A stretch of 64,000 nt of DNA, taken from Longispora albida DSM 44784. GTDB lineage: Bacteria; Actinomycetota; Actinomycetes; Mycobacteriales; Micromonosporaceae. The notes under the pieces are model-generated. The model worked only from the letters and a program-made list of their open reading frames with translations. It did no database searches and was not told the origin of the DNA. This document shows, in pieces, positions 16,009 to 24,488 of this stretch (its first letter is position 1; every line of letters begins with the position of its first letter). The translations under genes were made by a program, and so were the position numbers. Location: contig NZ_KB903834.1 of assembly GCF_000379825.1 (NCBI RefSeq), positions 62,189 to 126,188 on the forward strand. Direction: 5' to 3'.

Positions 16009-16937
16009 GCGGGGCTGGGCGGCGGGTCGCCGCCCTGTGCCGCTGGGGTGTGGCCGAGGAGTACGGCGATGAGGTCGATGGCGCGTTTGTGGCGCATCGC
16101 GGCGGCGGTCGCTGGGATGCCGCGTTCGGCGGCGGCGGCCTGGATGGTCTTGGTGCGCAGTTCGCCTTCGGTGTTGGTGGTGTATTCGTATCGGGTGCGG
16201 GCGACGAGTTCGGCGTCGTCGAGGGTGAGCCTGCTGCCGCCCCGGTTGCCGCGGGTGTCGTTGACGAGGCTGTAGAGGGCGTAGTCGGTGTGCAGGGTCT
16301 CGGTGTCGCGTACGCCGGAGCGGCCGAGCGGGCGGGTCGCGAGGAACGCGAGGTCGATGGTCTTGTCGAACGTCGCCTTCTCGTGGAACGCGGTCTCGGC
16401 GGCGCGTTCGAAGTACTTCCGGGTGTGGTATTTCGCCTGGTCGACGGCACGTACCGCGATGTGCGGGGCGGTGATGTCGAGGCGGAAGGTGCCGTCGGGT
16501 TTGCGTTCGCTGAGCACGCCGAAGAACTCGACGATCAGTCTCTTATGGATCGGGTGCGTGACCGAGGCTGGCTGCTCCTTACCGGGCTTGATGCTCCAGG
16601 CCGCCTGGCGCAGGCGCGGGTATGCCGCGGCCAGGGCGATGAGGTTCCAGTCGCCGCCGAGCGCGCGGACCTGCTCGGCGATGTAGGCCCAGGCGGCATC
16701 TCGCACTGCCAGCGGCGTCGCCGGCAGCAGGATCAGCGTCTTCAGATCCAGTGGCGCGAGAAGCTCGCCGGCGGGTTCCCTGCCGAGGACGCCTTTCGGG
16801 ACGCCGATGTGCTCGATGCGGGCTGCGTGGCCGAGCATCACCTTCAGCGGCATCGCGCCCTCTGCCTCCGGGGACTTCGGCTCGCCGTCTTCAGCCCCAG
16901 GCTGAGGCACGGGAGCCTGGGCGGGATCTTCGGTCAC
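15882..16937 (-). CDS. hypothetical protein, possible plasmid replication or maintenance factor
   Basis: 351 aa. GTG 16937 chosen because GGGAGGG lies 6 nt upstream. After a Pro/Glu-rich N-terminus (1-30) comes a compact domain (MPLKVMLGHAARIEHIG ... LILLPATPLAVRDAAWAYIAEQ ... HKRLIVEFFGVLSE ... DTETLHTDYALYSLVNDTRG). A C-terminal helical stretch (TIQAAAAERGIPATAAAMRHKRAIDLIAVLLG) could be a helix-turn-helix. The last 40 residues are low complexity and overlap the convergent gene. It sits divergent from the transfer operon behind a repeated promoter-like block, a usual place for a replication or control gene. Family not recognised. Confidence 0.5.
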   Translation of the reverse strand: MTEDPAQAPVPQPGAEDGEPKSPEAEGAMPLKVMLGHAARIEHIGVPKGVLGREPAGELLAPLDLKTLILLPATPLAVRDAAWAYIAEQVRALGGDWNLIALAAAYPRLRQAAWSIKPGKEQPASVTHPIHKRLIVEFFGVLSERKPDGTFRLDITAPHIAVRAVDQAKYHTRKYFERAAETAFHEKATFDKTIDLAFLATRPLGRSGVRDTETLHTDYALYSLVNDTRGNRGGSRLTLDDAELVARTRYEYTTNTEGELRTKTIQAAAAERGIPATAAAMRHKRAIDLIAVLLGHTPAAQGGDPPPSPAQPPGTNRSAAPARSRASKTPSTASATIREPSPDKSSSTRTA

Positions 16938-17052
16938 TGGCCGCCCTCCCGTCCGGCTTGTTTCCCCCGGCCGCGTGTCTGTGAGCTGCGGTAACGCGGC
17001 TGTTGTGAGCCTACGATCCGCCGTGGCGGCGTGGTGACGGAAAGTAGTTTCC

Positions 17053-17107
17053 CGGAAGTTGTGATGAATCCGGGGTCCTGGTTCCCCTTCTGTATGTAGA
17101 GGCCGCA
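17053..17107 (+). repeat. 55-bp direct repeat, copy 1 (promoter/operator-like)
   Basis: Matches 17982-18036 over its whole length, with a few differences concentrated in the middle. Shared blocks are CGGAAGTTGTGATGAA, GGTTCCCCTTCTGTATGTAG and GGCCGCA. The centre has partial dyad symmetry (GGGG...CCCC). It lies upstream of the leader ORF and DUF2637 gene; copy 2 lies upstream of the next transfer genes. Spacing and placement suggest a shared operator or promoter. Confidence 0.6.
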
Positions 17108-17176
17108 CACGCAGGCCCCGCTGCTCCCGCCAGAACCGGCACGGGCAGCTCACGCACACGCATCGAAGGAATCCTC

Positions 17177-17260
17177 ATGTATCGCACTGTTCAGCTGTGT
17201 TCATCCGTTTCCGTGGCCGCCGTGCCACGGCCAGTGGTCCGTTTTCGGGGAGGTTTATGA
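17177..17260 (+). CDS. 27-codon leader peptide coupled to DUF2637 gene
   Basis: ATG 17177 is preceded by GAAGGA (17165-17170) with 6-nt spacing. The short frame MYRTVQLCSSVSVAAVPRPV ends at TGA 17258-17260, which overlaps the ATG of the next gene (ATGA). The arrangement suggests translational coupling; whether the peptide itself matters is unknown. Confidence 0.4.
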   Translation: MYRTVQLCSSVSVAAVPRPVVRFRGGL

Positions 17261-17919
17261 GTTCGGATATCGATCCGCCCGGCGGGCGGGATGATCGCGC
17301 GGGCCGGGGTGTGCGGGTGGCGGCGACCGTCACCGTGGCGGTGCTGGCCGGGGTTGCTGCTGCGATCTCGTATGACCACATGCGGACCCTGGCGGTTCTG
17401 CATGGCGAGTCCGGGTGGCGGTCGCACGCTTTCCCGGTGTCTGTGGACGGGGTGGAGGTCGTGGCCTCGCTGGTGCTGTTCGCCAACCAGCGGGCCGGGC
17501 GCCCGTCGGGCTGGCTGCCGTGGACCGCTCTGGCAGCGGGCACCGCGGCGAGCATGGCGGCGAACATCGCCGTCGGCGGCCACGGGTTCGTCGGCCGGGT
17601 CGTGGCTGGCTGGCCCGCTGTGGCGCTGCTGATCGCGGTGAAGCTCCTTGCCAGCGTCCTGGACCCGAAGCCTGCACCACCGGCACCTTCAGAACCGCCT
17701 GCGCCCTCGGAGCCGCCGGCTCTGGCGGAGCCCGTCCCGGCCGAGCCGGGGCTGCTGCCGGCGGCCCGGGTCGCCGCCGGACGGCTGCGGGCGGCGGGCA
17801 GGCCGCTGACTCGCGACAACCTCGCCAGCCAGCTCCGCGCGGACGGCCACACCGTCCGCAACGCCGAGGTGTCGAAACTCCTGGCCGTACTCCGCGCCGC
17901 AGAAACCGGCAGCCGGTGA
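17257..17919 (+). CDS. DUF2637 membrane protein (SpdB-like)
   Basis: 220 aa. ATG 17257 has GGGGAGG directly upstream. Four predicted membrane helices span about 20-135. The family hallmark ISYDHMRTLAVLHGESGWRSHAFPVSVDGVEVVASLVL is recognisable in pieces. After a Pro/Ala/Glu linker, the C-terminus (about 170-215) is a small helical domain (RLRAAGRPLTRDNLASQLRA) that resembles a DNA-binding helix-turn-helix. DUF2637 proteins are common on actinobacterial plasmids and integrative elements, where they are thought to aid intramycelial spread. First gene of the transfer operon. Confidence 0.75.
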   Translation: MSSDIDPPGGRDDRAGRGVRVAATVTVAVLAGVAAAISYDHMRTLAVLHGESGWRSHAFPVSVDGVEVVASLVLFANQRAGRPSGWLPWTALAAGTAASMAANIAVGGHGFVGRVVAGWPAVALLIAVKLLASVLDPKPAPPAPSEPPAPSEPPALAEPVPAEPGLLPAARVAAGRLRAAGRPLTRDNLASQLRADGHTVRNAEVSKLLAVLRAAETGSR

Positions 17920-17981
17920 TCAACCGGCTGATACCTGCGGTGCTCGCATCGGCCGAACGGAGGATCTTCGCGGTTTCTCGC

Positions 17982-18036
17982 CGGAAGTTGTGATGAAACG
18001 CGGGATCCGGTTCCCCTTCTGTATGTAGGGGCCGCA
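17982..18036 (+). repeat. 55-bp direct repeat, copy 2 (promoter/operator-like)
   Basis: Second copy of the block at 17053-17107, ending in the same TTCTGTATGTAG-N-GGCCGCA. It lies 62 bp after the DUF2637 gene and upstream of the next transfer genes, so the operon may have an internal promoter. Confidence 0.6.
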
Positions 18037-18103
18037 ACTCTCGCCCTTCGCACGCCGCCCGCCCGGCGGCATCCACCCTGCCTCCTCGCAAAGGGAACCC
18101 GTC

Positions 18104-18322
18104 TTGCCTGATGTCCATCTACCGTCTCGATCCTGGGGCGCGGCGCTATGCGCCGCGCCCCCTTTCTCCTCTTCGTCCTGGAGCCCTGCCCTGATGCCCC
18201 TACCGCAACCAACCCTCCCGCCGTCGCCTCCGGCCACGGCCGCCACCCGGGGCGTGAGCCCCGATCCCGCCGCAGCGCCCGCTGCGGCGGACCTCTCCCG
18301 GAAGAGCCCCTCTCTTGTCTGA
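18104..18322 (+). CDS. possible small leader ORF, low complexity
   Basis: 72 codons from TTG 18104, with AAAGGGA about 8 nt upstream. It ends 8 nt inside the next gene. The product is Pro/Ala/Ser-rich and matches no family I know. A perfect GC hairpin (18135-18161) lies about 30 nt after the start. It could be a translated leader rather than a functional protein. Confidence 0.3.
   Translation: MPDVHLPSRSWGAALCAAPPFSSSSWSPALMPLPQPTLPPSPPATAATRGVSPDPAAAPAAADLSRKSPSLV
18135..18161 (+). promoter_or_regulatory. GC hairpin just downstream of a start codon (1 of 3)
   Basis: Perfect 11-bp stem GGGGCGCGGCG / CGCCGCGCCCC with loop CTATG, followed by CTTTCTCCTC. Similar hairpins lie after the starts at 18315 and 19712. 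Confidence 0.5.
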
Positions 18323-19712
18323 ACCCCTATCCCTGATCATGGCGGGCGCGGCTAATGCCGCGCCCGCGTCGTCTGTCCTGTTCACAGTGGACACCGCGCT
18401 GGTGACCGCCCGAGCCGTGCTGCGGGCCGCCGGTCCTGGCTTCGGCACCGGCGAATGGTGGGAGCAGGCCGTCCTCGGCCCAGCAAGCGCGCTGGCCGCC
18501 GAATGGTGGCCGGTCCTGCCCCCGGCTGGTGGTGCTCTCGTGGCGGGCTGGGCCGGCCTGCGTCTGGCCCGCCGCGCTCTGCACGAGAAGGCCGCCGGGC
18601 GCGGCTACTGGCTGAAAGTCACCCCGCCCCGCTCCACCGACCCCGCGCGGGCGATGAGTGTATGGCGGCTGCTGTCGGCCCTGACGGGCAAAGCCGCCCG
18701 CAGCTCAAAGCTCGCCACGCTGCCTCTCGCGTTCGAGTTCGGCCGCGACCCCGCCACCGGCAAGATGGTGGCCGGGGTGTGGCTGCCCGGCAAGATCACC
18801 GAAGCGGAGGCCCGCGCCGAACTGACCCGCGCCTGGCCAAGCGCGGGAATCGAACGCAGCCCCGGCCCGGTTTTCGCCGACGGCACGGCCGCCTGGCGGC
18901 TGCGAGCCGTCGTGAACGACCACGGGCCGCTCACCGACGACCCCACGCCGCCGGGACTGCGGTCCGAACGCGGTGGTGCCGACGGGGACCTGCTGCGGCC
19001 GGTGTACTCCGCGATCGCCGAGGCCGATGTGCCGGTGATGGTGCAGGTCCTCGTCCGCCCGGTACCGAATAAGCGGATGGCGGCGCTGAGGCACGCCTCC
19101 CGTTATCCGGCCAAGCCCCGCAAAACCTGGCCCCAGCGCATTGCGGGTGGTGTCGCTATGGGTGTGGCGGCCCCGGTCCGGTTCCTGCTGGACCTGTTCA
19201 TCCCGAACAGCACCCCGGCCAGCGGGCACCGCCCGCCCGGGCCGCCGCCGGTCGAGGCGTGGCAGCGCGCCGGGATGGACGCAGCCCGCAAGAAACTCGC
19301 CGACGGCCCGCACTTCCTCACCACCATCCGCATCAGCACGCCCGATGCTCACGGTGGCGGCGAGGCGAGGCGGGCCGCCGACGGATTCGTCTCCGTCACC
19401 CGCGCCCTCACCCCGGCCAGGATCCGCAAAGCCGGAAGGTGGCTGCGGTTCCGGCGGGCACGCGGCACCGACTGGGTCCTCGTCACCGCAGGCGAACTCG
19501 GCAGCCTCGCCCGCCTCCCGGCAGACCCAGCCCGGTACGGCATGACCACCGCAGCCGTCCACCGGCCCGTCGCCGCCGACGCACGCCGCCCCGCACCACA
19601 GCACACAGCGGAGTGGGCCTGGCGCGGCGGCGCCTGGACCCAGCCCGGACCCCGCGACCCGGACGACCCCAGCACCGAACCTGAATCTCACAACAGCAAG
19701 GACTTCTCCTGA
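18315..19712 (+). CDS. transfer-operon membrane-associated protein
   Basis: 465 aa from TTG 18315 (ATG 18339 is an in-frame alternative). The N-terminal ~90 residues are hydrophobic, with one or two membrane segments (ALAAEWWPVLPPAGGALVAGWAGL). The remainder is a soluble alpha/beta domain with WLKVTPPRSTDP, LPLAFEFGRDPATGKMVAG and VPVMVQVLVRPVPNKRMAAL. No Walker motifs. The stop overlaps the start of the ATPase gene by one base (TGATG). In actinobacterial plasmids a gene of this type commonly precedes the VirD4/HerA-like ATPase, so it is probably part of the DNA-transfer machine. Confidence 0.55.
   Translation: MSEPLSLIMAGAANAAPASSVLFTVDTALVTARAVLRAAGPGFGTGEWWEQAVLGPASALAAEWWPVLPPAGGALVAGWAGLRLARRALHEKAAGRGYWLKVTPPRSTDPARAMSVWRLLSALTGKAARSSKLATLPLAFEFGRDPATGKMVAGVWLPGKITEAEARAELTRAWPSAGIERSPGPVFADGTAAWRLRAVVNDHGPLTDDPTPPGLRSERGGADGDLLRPVYSAIAEADVPVMVQVLVRPVPNKRMAALRHASRYPAKPRKTWPQRIAGGVAMGVAAPVRFLLDLFIPNSTPASGHRPPGPPPVEAWQRAGMDAARKKLADGPHFLTTIRISTPDAHGGGEARRAADGFVSVTRALTPARIRKAGRWLRFRRARGTDWVLVTAGELGSLARLPADPARYGMTTAAVHRPVAADARRPAPQHTAEWAWRGGAWTQPGPRDPDDPSTEPESHNSKDFS
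18342..18367 (+). promoter_or_regulatory. GC hairpin just downstream of a start codon (2 of 3)
   Basis: Perfect 11-bp stem GCGGGCGCGGC / GCCGCGCCCGC with loop TAAT, beginning 27 nt after the TTG start at 18315 and directly after the alternative ATG at 18339. Confidence 0.5.
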
Positions 19713-21322
19713 TGCGAACCCCTCACCCATCGTCTCCATTGGACGGCCGCGCCCAGGCGCGGCCGTCCCGCTCTTCCGCCCACCCGTCCCCTGAACCGGC
19801 CTCGTCCCGGCCCGTCCCCGCACGGCTTCGTCTCGTCCCGGCGTCGTCCCCGCGCCGGAGCGACCCGAAAGCCCTCGGCTACCCGCCGCTCGACCCGCGC
19901 GCCGACCTCGTCGGCGTCGACGTCGCCGACGCCCGCCACCACCTCCACATACCCGGACCGACGGGTACCGGCAAGTCCACACTCCTCCTCAACATGATCA
20001 TCGGGGAGGCCCGTGCCGGGCGCGGCGTGATCGTGCTCGACCCGAAAGGCGACCTGATCCGCGACGTGCTGCACCGGCTCCCGGCCGAGGCAGCCGGCCG
20101 CATGGTGCTGATCGACCCGGATGAGAAGGACGCTCCGGCGGCGTTCAACCTGTTCGACCTCGGCACCGACCCCGCCGACACGGCTGATCACCTCGTCGGG
20201 GTCATGGCCAAAGTGTGGGCCTCCTCCTGGGGCGGCAGGATCGAAGACCTCGCCCGCCACGCCGTGGCGACCCTCGCGCACGTGCCCGGCTCCACCCTCG
20301 CCGACGTGCCGATCCTGCTGACCGACCCGGCGTTCCGCAGCCGGGTCCGCGCCCAGATGCGCCGCACCGCCGACCCCCTCGACATCGGCGGCCTGGAGAC
20401 GTTCTGGGACTGGCACGACCACCAGTCCCCCGGCGAGATAGCCCGGCACGCCGGGCCCCTGCTGTCGAAGCTGCGGGCGGTGCTGTCGCGGCGGTTCGCC
20501 GCCGACCTGCTCGGAACCGCCGCCTCCACCTTCCACCTCCAGGACATCCTCGACGGCGGCATCCTCCTCGCGCGACTGCCGAAAGGCACACTCGGGGACG
20601 ACACTGTCCGCCTCACCGGCTCCCTCCTCCTCGCATCCGTGCTGCGGGCAGCGGGGAAGCGCGGCGACCTCGACGAACACGACCGCCTCGACGCGACCGT
20701 GATCATCGACGAATGCCACAACTTCCTCAACCTGCCCATCGCCATCGACGAAGCCCTCGCCGAAACCCGCGGCCTGCGCCTCGGATGGGTCCTCGCCCAC
20801 CAGCATGGCGGGCAGCTCACCCCGCAGATGGCTGCGGCGATCGACGCCAACGCGCGTAACAAGGTGTACTTCTCCCTCGCACCCGCCGACGCGAAAGCCT
20901 GGGCACACCACACCGCCCCCTACTTCAGCCCAGAGGATCTATCCCGCCGGGACGCCTACGGCGTCGTGGTACGCCTCGTCATCGACGGCCGCGACGCCGA
21001 GCCGTTCAGCCTCACCACCATCCCGCCACCGCCACCCACACCCGGCCGCGCCGAAGCCCTCCGGGCCGCAGCCAGAACCCGGGGCCTGCCCGCCGAGCAG
21101 CGGCGGGCACTGGCCGAAGCACGGCTGTTCCGCACCGCCCGCCCGGCGGCTCGCCTCGCCGACGATGCGCTGGTTCCGGCGGCTCCGGACCCCGGAGGCT
21201 GGGCCGGAGATCAGGCCGGAGACCGGCCCGTTCCCCAGCACCTACCCCAACCTCCGGCCCCATCCCCTCTAACAGCCCAGCTCAACCCCTATATCCCGCA
21301 CCCCCGTGAAAAGAGCGACTGA
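19712..21322 (+). CDS. TraG/VirD4/HerA-like conjugation ATPase
   Basis: 536 aa. A Pro/Ser/Arg-rich N-terminus (1-50) precedes the ATPase core. Walker A is IPGPTGTGKST (about 82-92), next comes VIVLDPKGDLIRDVL, and Walker B is VIIDECHNFLNLP. TRGLRLGWVLAHQHGGQL is the sensor-like motif typical of VirD4/TraG/HerA coupling ATPases. The C-terminus is Pro-rich. It probably pumps element DNA during conjugation. It is coupled to the preceding gene by one base; the next gene starts 3 bp after its stop. Confidence 0.8.
   Translation: MRTPHPSSPLDGRAQARPSRSSAHPSPEPASSRPVPARLRLVPASSPRRSDPKALGYPPLDPRADLVGVDVADARHHLHIPGPTGTGKSTLLLNMIIGEARAGRGVIVLDPKGDLIRDVLHRLPAEAAGRMVLIDPDEKDAPAAFNLFDLGTDPADTADHLVGVMAKVWASSWGGRIEDLARHAVATLAHVPGSTLADVPILLTDPAFRSRVRAQMRRTADPLDIGGLETFWDWHDHQSPGEIARHAGPLLSKLRAVLSRRFAADLLGTAASTFHLQDILDGGILLARLPKGTLGDDTVRLTGSLLLASVLRAAGKRGDLDEHDRLDATVIIDECHNFLNLPIAIDEALAETRGLRLGWVLAHQHGGQLTPQMAAAIDANARNKVYFSLAPADAKAWAHHTAPYFSPEDLSRRDAYGVVVRLVIDGRDAEPFSLTTIPPPPPTPGRAEALRAAARTRGLPAEQRRALAEARLFRTARPAARLADDALVPAAPDPGGWAGDQAGDRPVPQHLPQPPAPSPLTAQLNPYIPHPREKSD
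19741..19768 (+). promoter_or_regulatory. GC hairpin just downstream of a start codon (3 of 3)
   Basis: Perfect 12-bp stem GGACGGCCGCGC / GCGCGGCCGTCC with loop CCAG, 29 nt after the ATG at 19712. Confidence 0.5.
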
Positions 21323-21324
21323 CT

Positions 21325-22200
21325 ATGTCATCCCGTCACCCCACCCCGAAGGGCGTACCCGCGTCCGCTGCCGATCAGGCCCTGCGGCCCGTGTCGGCTG
21401 AACTGTCCCGCCTCACCGCCCGCGACCTCTGGCTCATCGACCTCCTCGACGAGCACCAGGTGCTCGCCACCGAGCACATCGCCTCCCTCGGGTTCACCAG
21501 CCTCCACACCGCACGCAACCGCCTCGCCCTCCTGCACCAGCGCGGCGTCCTCGCACGATTCCGCATCCACGTACCCGCAGGCACCCAGCCCTACCGCTGG
21601 TGCCTCGGATACCTCGCCGCCTGCTACCTCGCCGAACGCGACGGCCGCCCCGTCCCGAGGCAGGCGACCGTGCAGGCACGGGTCGACAGGCTCTCCGCCC
21701 GCAGCGACCTGCAGCATCTGCTCGGCGCCAACGGCTTCTTCGTCGACCTCGCCTACCACGCCCGCCACAACACCGGGACGGCCTTGAACGCCTGGTGGTC
21801 AGAGACCGGCATCCGCCGCCGCAACGCCACCGGCGACGGGCTGCGCCCCGACGGCTACGGCCACTGGCAGCACGACGGCCGGCACCGGCAGTTCTGGCTC
21901 GAATACGACCGCGGCACCGAAACCACCAAACGGGTGATCGCCAAACTCGACGGCTACGCCCGCCTCCACCGCGTCCTGCAATACGACCACGCCATCTGCA
22001 TCCGCATGCAAACCCTGAGACAGGAAAACGAACTCCACACCAGACTCACCACCCACCCAGCCGTCACCGGCGGGCTGCTCACCGTGGCCAGCATGAGCGG
22101 CCACGGCCACCCCGCCGGAACCGTCTGGCGCATCGCCGGAAGCGACCCCTCCCGGCGATGGCGGCTCGCTGAACTTCCATCTCCCGGAGCCAGCCCGTGA
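21325..22200 (+). CDS. replication-relaxation family protein
   Basis: 291 aa. The N-terminal winged-helix-like part reads LTARDLWLIDLLDEHQVLATEHIASLGF ... TARNRLALLHQRGVLARFR in sections. The second part is the nuclease-like fold of the family (LRPDGYGHWQHDGRHRQFWLEYDRG). Such proteins are required for replication or relaxation of actinobacterial and firmicute plasmids and transposons. The position right after the ATPase fits a plasmid-type replication/transfer operon. Start ATG 21325 lies 3 bp after the upstream stop. Confidence 0.8.
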   Translation: MSSRHPTPKGVPASAADQALRPVSAELSRLTARDLWLIDLLDEHQVLATEHIASLGFTSLHTARNRLALLHQRGVLARFRIHVPAGTQPYRWCLGYLAACYLAERDGRPVPRQATVQARVDRLSARSDLQHLLGANGFFVDLAYHARHNTGTALNAWWSETGIRRRNATGDGLRPDGYGHWQHDGRHRQFWLEYDRGTETTKRVIAKLDGYARLHRVLQYDHAICIRMQTLRQENELHTRLTTHPAVTGGLLTVASMSGHGHPAGTVWRIAGSDPSRRWRLAELPSPGASP

Positions 22201-22367
22201 CCACCAGCGCCGTCCCCCGCCCGTCCCGCCCAGCATCCAGCCGACCGGAGCCCTCCATGCCCCGCCCCACACCCCGGCCCGCCACCCGGCCGACACGAAC
22301 CCGACGCCCGTCCCGCCTCCAGCCGCCCTGGCTGCGGCTCCCGGCCCCCGTCCCAGCCACCCGCTGA
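22197..22367 (+). CDS. possible small Arg/Pro-rich coupled ORF
   Basis: 56 codons from GTG 22197, which overlaps the stop of the replication-relaxation gene (GTGA). The product is very basic and proline-rich and has no recognised fold. The overlap suggests translation; the composition makes function doubtful. Confidence 0.3.
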   Translation: MTTSAVPRPSRPASSRPEPSMPRPTPRPATRPTRTRRPSRLQPPWLRLPAPVPATR

Positions 22368-22464
22368 CCACATTCCAACCAGACCACAGCACCGAGCAAA
22401 GGAGACGCCTTGTCATGACTGCTCTCGCCCGGCCTCGCCCCGCTTACCCTCGCACCGGAGCCCC

Positions 22465-22692
22465 ATGCCGTCCACGTCCCACCCATACCCCGACCACAAG
22501 CCGGACCCGCCGCCGCGCGTACCCAGGCCCCGCCAACCCAGCGACAGCAGGACCACCCGGCCGAGCAACACCGATCTAGCCATCCAGGAGGCCATCAGCA
22601 AGATCCTTCACAACGCGCCGCCGCTGAGCCCACGGCAACGCGAGCGCCTCGCTGACCTGCTGTCGGTCAGCACTCACATCGTCCGCCGATAA
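22465..22692 (+). CDS. small hypothetical protein, last gene of transfer operon
   Basis: 75 aa. GGAG lies just upstream of the ATG. A disordered Pro/Arg-rich N-terminus is followed by amphipathic helices (TDLAIQEAISKILHNAPP, SPRQRERLADLLS). The APPLSPRQRERLADLL pattern is typical of short proteins found after replication-relaxation genes in actinobacteria. A long terminator hairpin follows 6 bp after the stop. Confidence 0.5.
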   Translation: MPSTSHPYPDHKPDPPPRVPRPRQPSDSRTTRPSNTDLAIQEAISKILHNAPPLSPRQRERLADLLSVSTHIVRR

Positions 22693-22698
22693 CCGCCG

Positions 22699-22737
22699 AA
22701 GGGGCAGGCAGCGACCCGTAGTCGCTGCCTGCCCCTT
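22699..22737 (+). terminator. strong intrinsic terminator ending the transfer operon
   Basis: 17-bp perfect stem AAGGGGCAGGCAGCGAC / GTCGCTGCCTGCCCCTT with loop CCGTA, followed by TTC. It separates the transfer genes from the PLD-helicase operon. Confidence 0.85.
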
Positions 22738-22880
22738 TTCCTGCGTATGTAACCTTTCCTCCTGAAAGTGCGATCGGCAGCGCTCCGGCGCTGCGGGGTG
22801 TCGCGGTTTTCTGTCGTACCCCGGTACTAGCGTTCTTTGTGCCCCCGCAGGCATCGTCCATCGGTGTCAGGGGAGGCGCT

Positions 22881-24488
22881 GTGCACATTCACGAGGTTCT
22901 GGGCCTGAAAGACCTGCTGGCTGGGCTAGCTGAAGGCTCGCTGACTGTTGGTGGCCCGGCCGCCCTCGACGGCGTCATCGCCACATCCACCGCCGCGCTC
23001 TTCAGCGATCTCTGCTCGGCTTCCGCCCGCTCGATTGATGGCGGAGGACTCGCAGTTCGCGATTGGCGACTTTCGCGGAGCACGCTATGGCGGGGCCAGA
23101 TGCTCAGGCCGGAAGGCGGGGCAGTGAACTGGCATCGGATTGCGGCGATGCTGGCCGGTGGCTGCGGGGTACGCCCCGCGTCATGTCCGAGCTGGCGCTG
23201 GGAGAGCATGGGCGGCAACCGCCTGGAAGTCGCCGTCGTGTTCACTGTGCCGGGCTTCCCTCGTTTTCGGCCACTGATCTGCGGCCATCGGCGGCATGTG
23301 CCGGTCAAGGTCCTGGTCGCCGGTGACCTTACCGATGAGGATCTCGTCCGTGTTCTGCGTCTCGATGACGCCGAGCGGGGTGTCCTCCTGCCCGACCTCC
23401 TGCGCGTGCAGCGCCACCTGCGCAGTGTCTCGATACCGATTTTTGAGCTGACAGCCTCCGGGCCTATTCCTCCCGTTCCTGCCCGGACGGGGAATCTAGC
23501 TCGGCCGGGGCTCAAACGCGCGCCGACCGCGGAACCGGCGGGCAACGCGACAGCGACGCAGCCGAGCAAAATGCGGCGGGTCATGCTCCTCGCACGGCGG
23601 TGGGGGTTCGACGACAGCGTCACGCCCGAGCTGTTCGAGGAACTGCTAGCCCGGGTGACTCCTCGTGTGACCGCCCTGCCGGTGGGCGCGCCGGCCGCTC
23701 GGTGTGTTGTGGAGTCCGCCGTCGCGCAGGTGACCGGAGCCTGCTTGTCGACGATGTCGTATCTGCGGGACCGAGGACTCGTCTCGAAGTGCCTGATGCC
23801 CCGGCCGGCCGCGATCGAGGTACTGCTGCATATGGCGGCCAGGTTTCCCGCAGCAACTCAGAACGATTTCGCCGGCTACTGGCTGGCCCTGACCTCAGCA
23901 ACCGGCCGGTACCGCCGCCGGGAACGAGCCCAGGGCGACATCGCTGCCATCCATCGCGCACCCGGCTGGACCGAAGCGCGTGCGGCACTCCTCGCCCGGA
24001 TGGGCAGTGCCAGCCCGCAGGGGCTCGACAGGCAGACGCTGACATCGCGCGGCCGGCGTGCGGATCCCGGCCTGGCGTCGCTGTACGCGCAGGCCTGTGT
24101 GGCTTCGACGGTGCGGGTCGTCGATCTCGCCGACCCGGATCGGGTCTTCCCGTTCGCCAACATGGAGCTGGTAGATCTGTGGCCTGGTTCAGGCGGCCCG
24201 TCACTGGCGTCATGCGCCGTCGCCACGGCGGACACCGCGCGGATCCTGGCCGAGCACGGCGGCTGGACCCGGGCCGCCTACCACGCCCTTCGTCCTGCCC
24301 GGTCAGTCCTGGATTCCCAGCGCATCCCCATTCCCCCCGCCTCCGATGCAGGCTCTGACACCGCGGCCCTGGTCAAAGCGCGCGGCGACGAGCTCGCCGA
24401 CATGATCGGCGCATTTCTCGTCCGGGAGGCGCGCAGAGCCCTCCCCGGCATCCACTCCGGGAAGGAATTCCGCCATGATGCGCGCTGA
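22881..24488 (+). CDS. unknown protein, partner of the PLD-helicase
   Basis: 535 aa. GTG 22881 is preceded by GGGGAGG (22870-22876); an earlier ATG lacks a ribosome-binding site. No signal, membrane segment or catalytic motif is evident. Readable parts are an N-terminal helical stretch ([14 protein letters not shown]), a central strand region ([20 protein letters not shown]), a linker about 205-235, and a C-terminal alpha-helical domain. Its 3' end overlaps the helicase gene by 14 bp, so the two are translationally coupled and probably form one complex or pathway. It could be the sensor or specificity subunit of a defence system (inference). Confidence 0.6.
   Translation: MHIHEVLGLKDLLAGLAEGSLTVGGPAALDGVIATSTAALFSDLCSASARSIDGGGLAVRDWRLSRSTLWRGQMLRPEGGAVNWHRIAAMLAGGCGVRPASCPSWRWESMGGNRLEVAVVFTVPGFPRFRPLICGHRRHVPVKVLVAGDLTDEDLVRVLRLDDAERGVLLPDLLRVQRHLRSVSIPIFELTASGPIPPVPARTGNLARPGLKRAPTAEPAGNATATQPSKMRRVMLLARRWGFDDSVTPELFEELLARVTPRVTALPVGAPAARCVVESAVAQVTGACLSTMSYLRDRGLVSKCLMPRPAAIEVLLHMAARFPAATQNDFAGYWLALTSATGRYRRRERAQGDIAAIHRAPGWTEARAALLARMGSASPQGLDRQTLTSRGRRADPGLASLYAQACVASTVRVVDLADPDRVFPFANMELVDLWPGSGGPSLASCAVATADTARILAEHGGWTRAAYHALRPARSVLDSQRIPIPPASDAGSDTAALVKARGDELADMIGAFLVREARRALPGIHSGKEFRHDAR

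Noticed and set aside
15347-16450. 367-codon Pro/Arg/Thr-rich minus-strand frame
   Set aside because: Composition is that of a shadow, and it conflicts with better genes on both strands.
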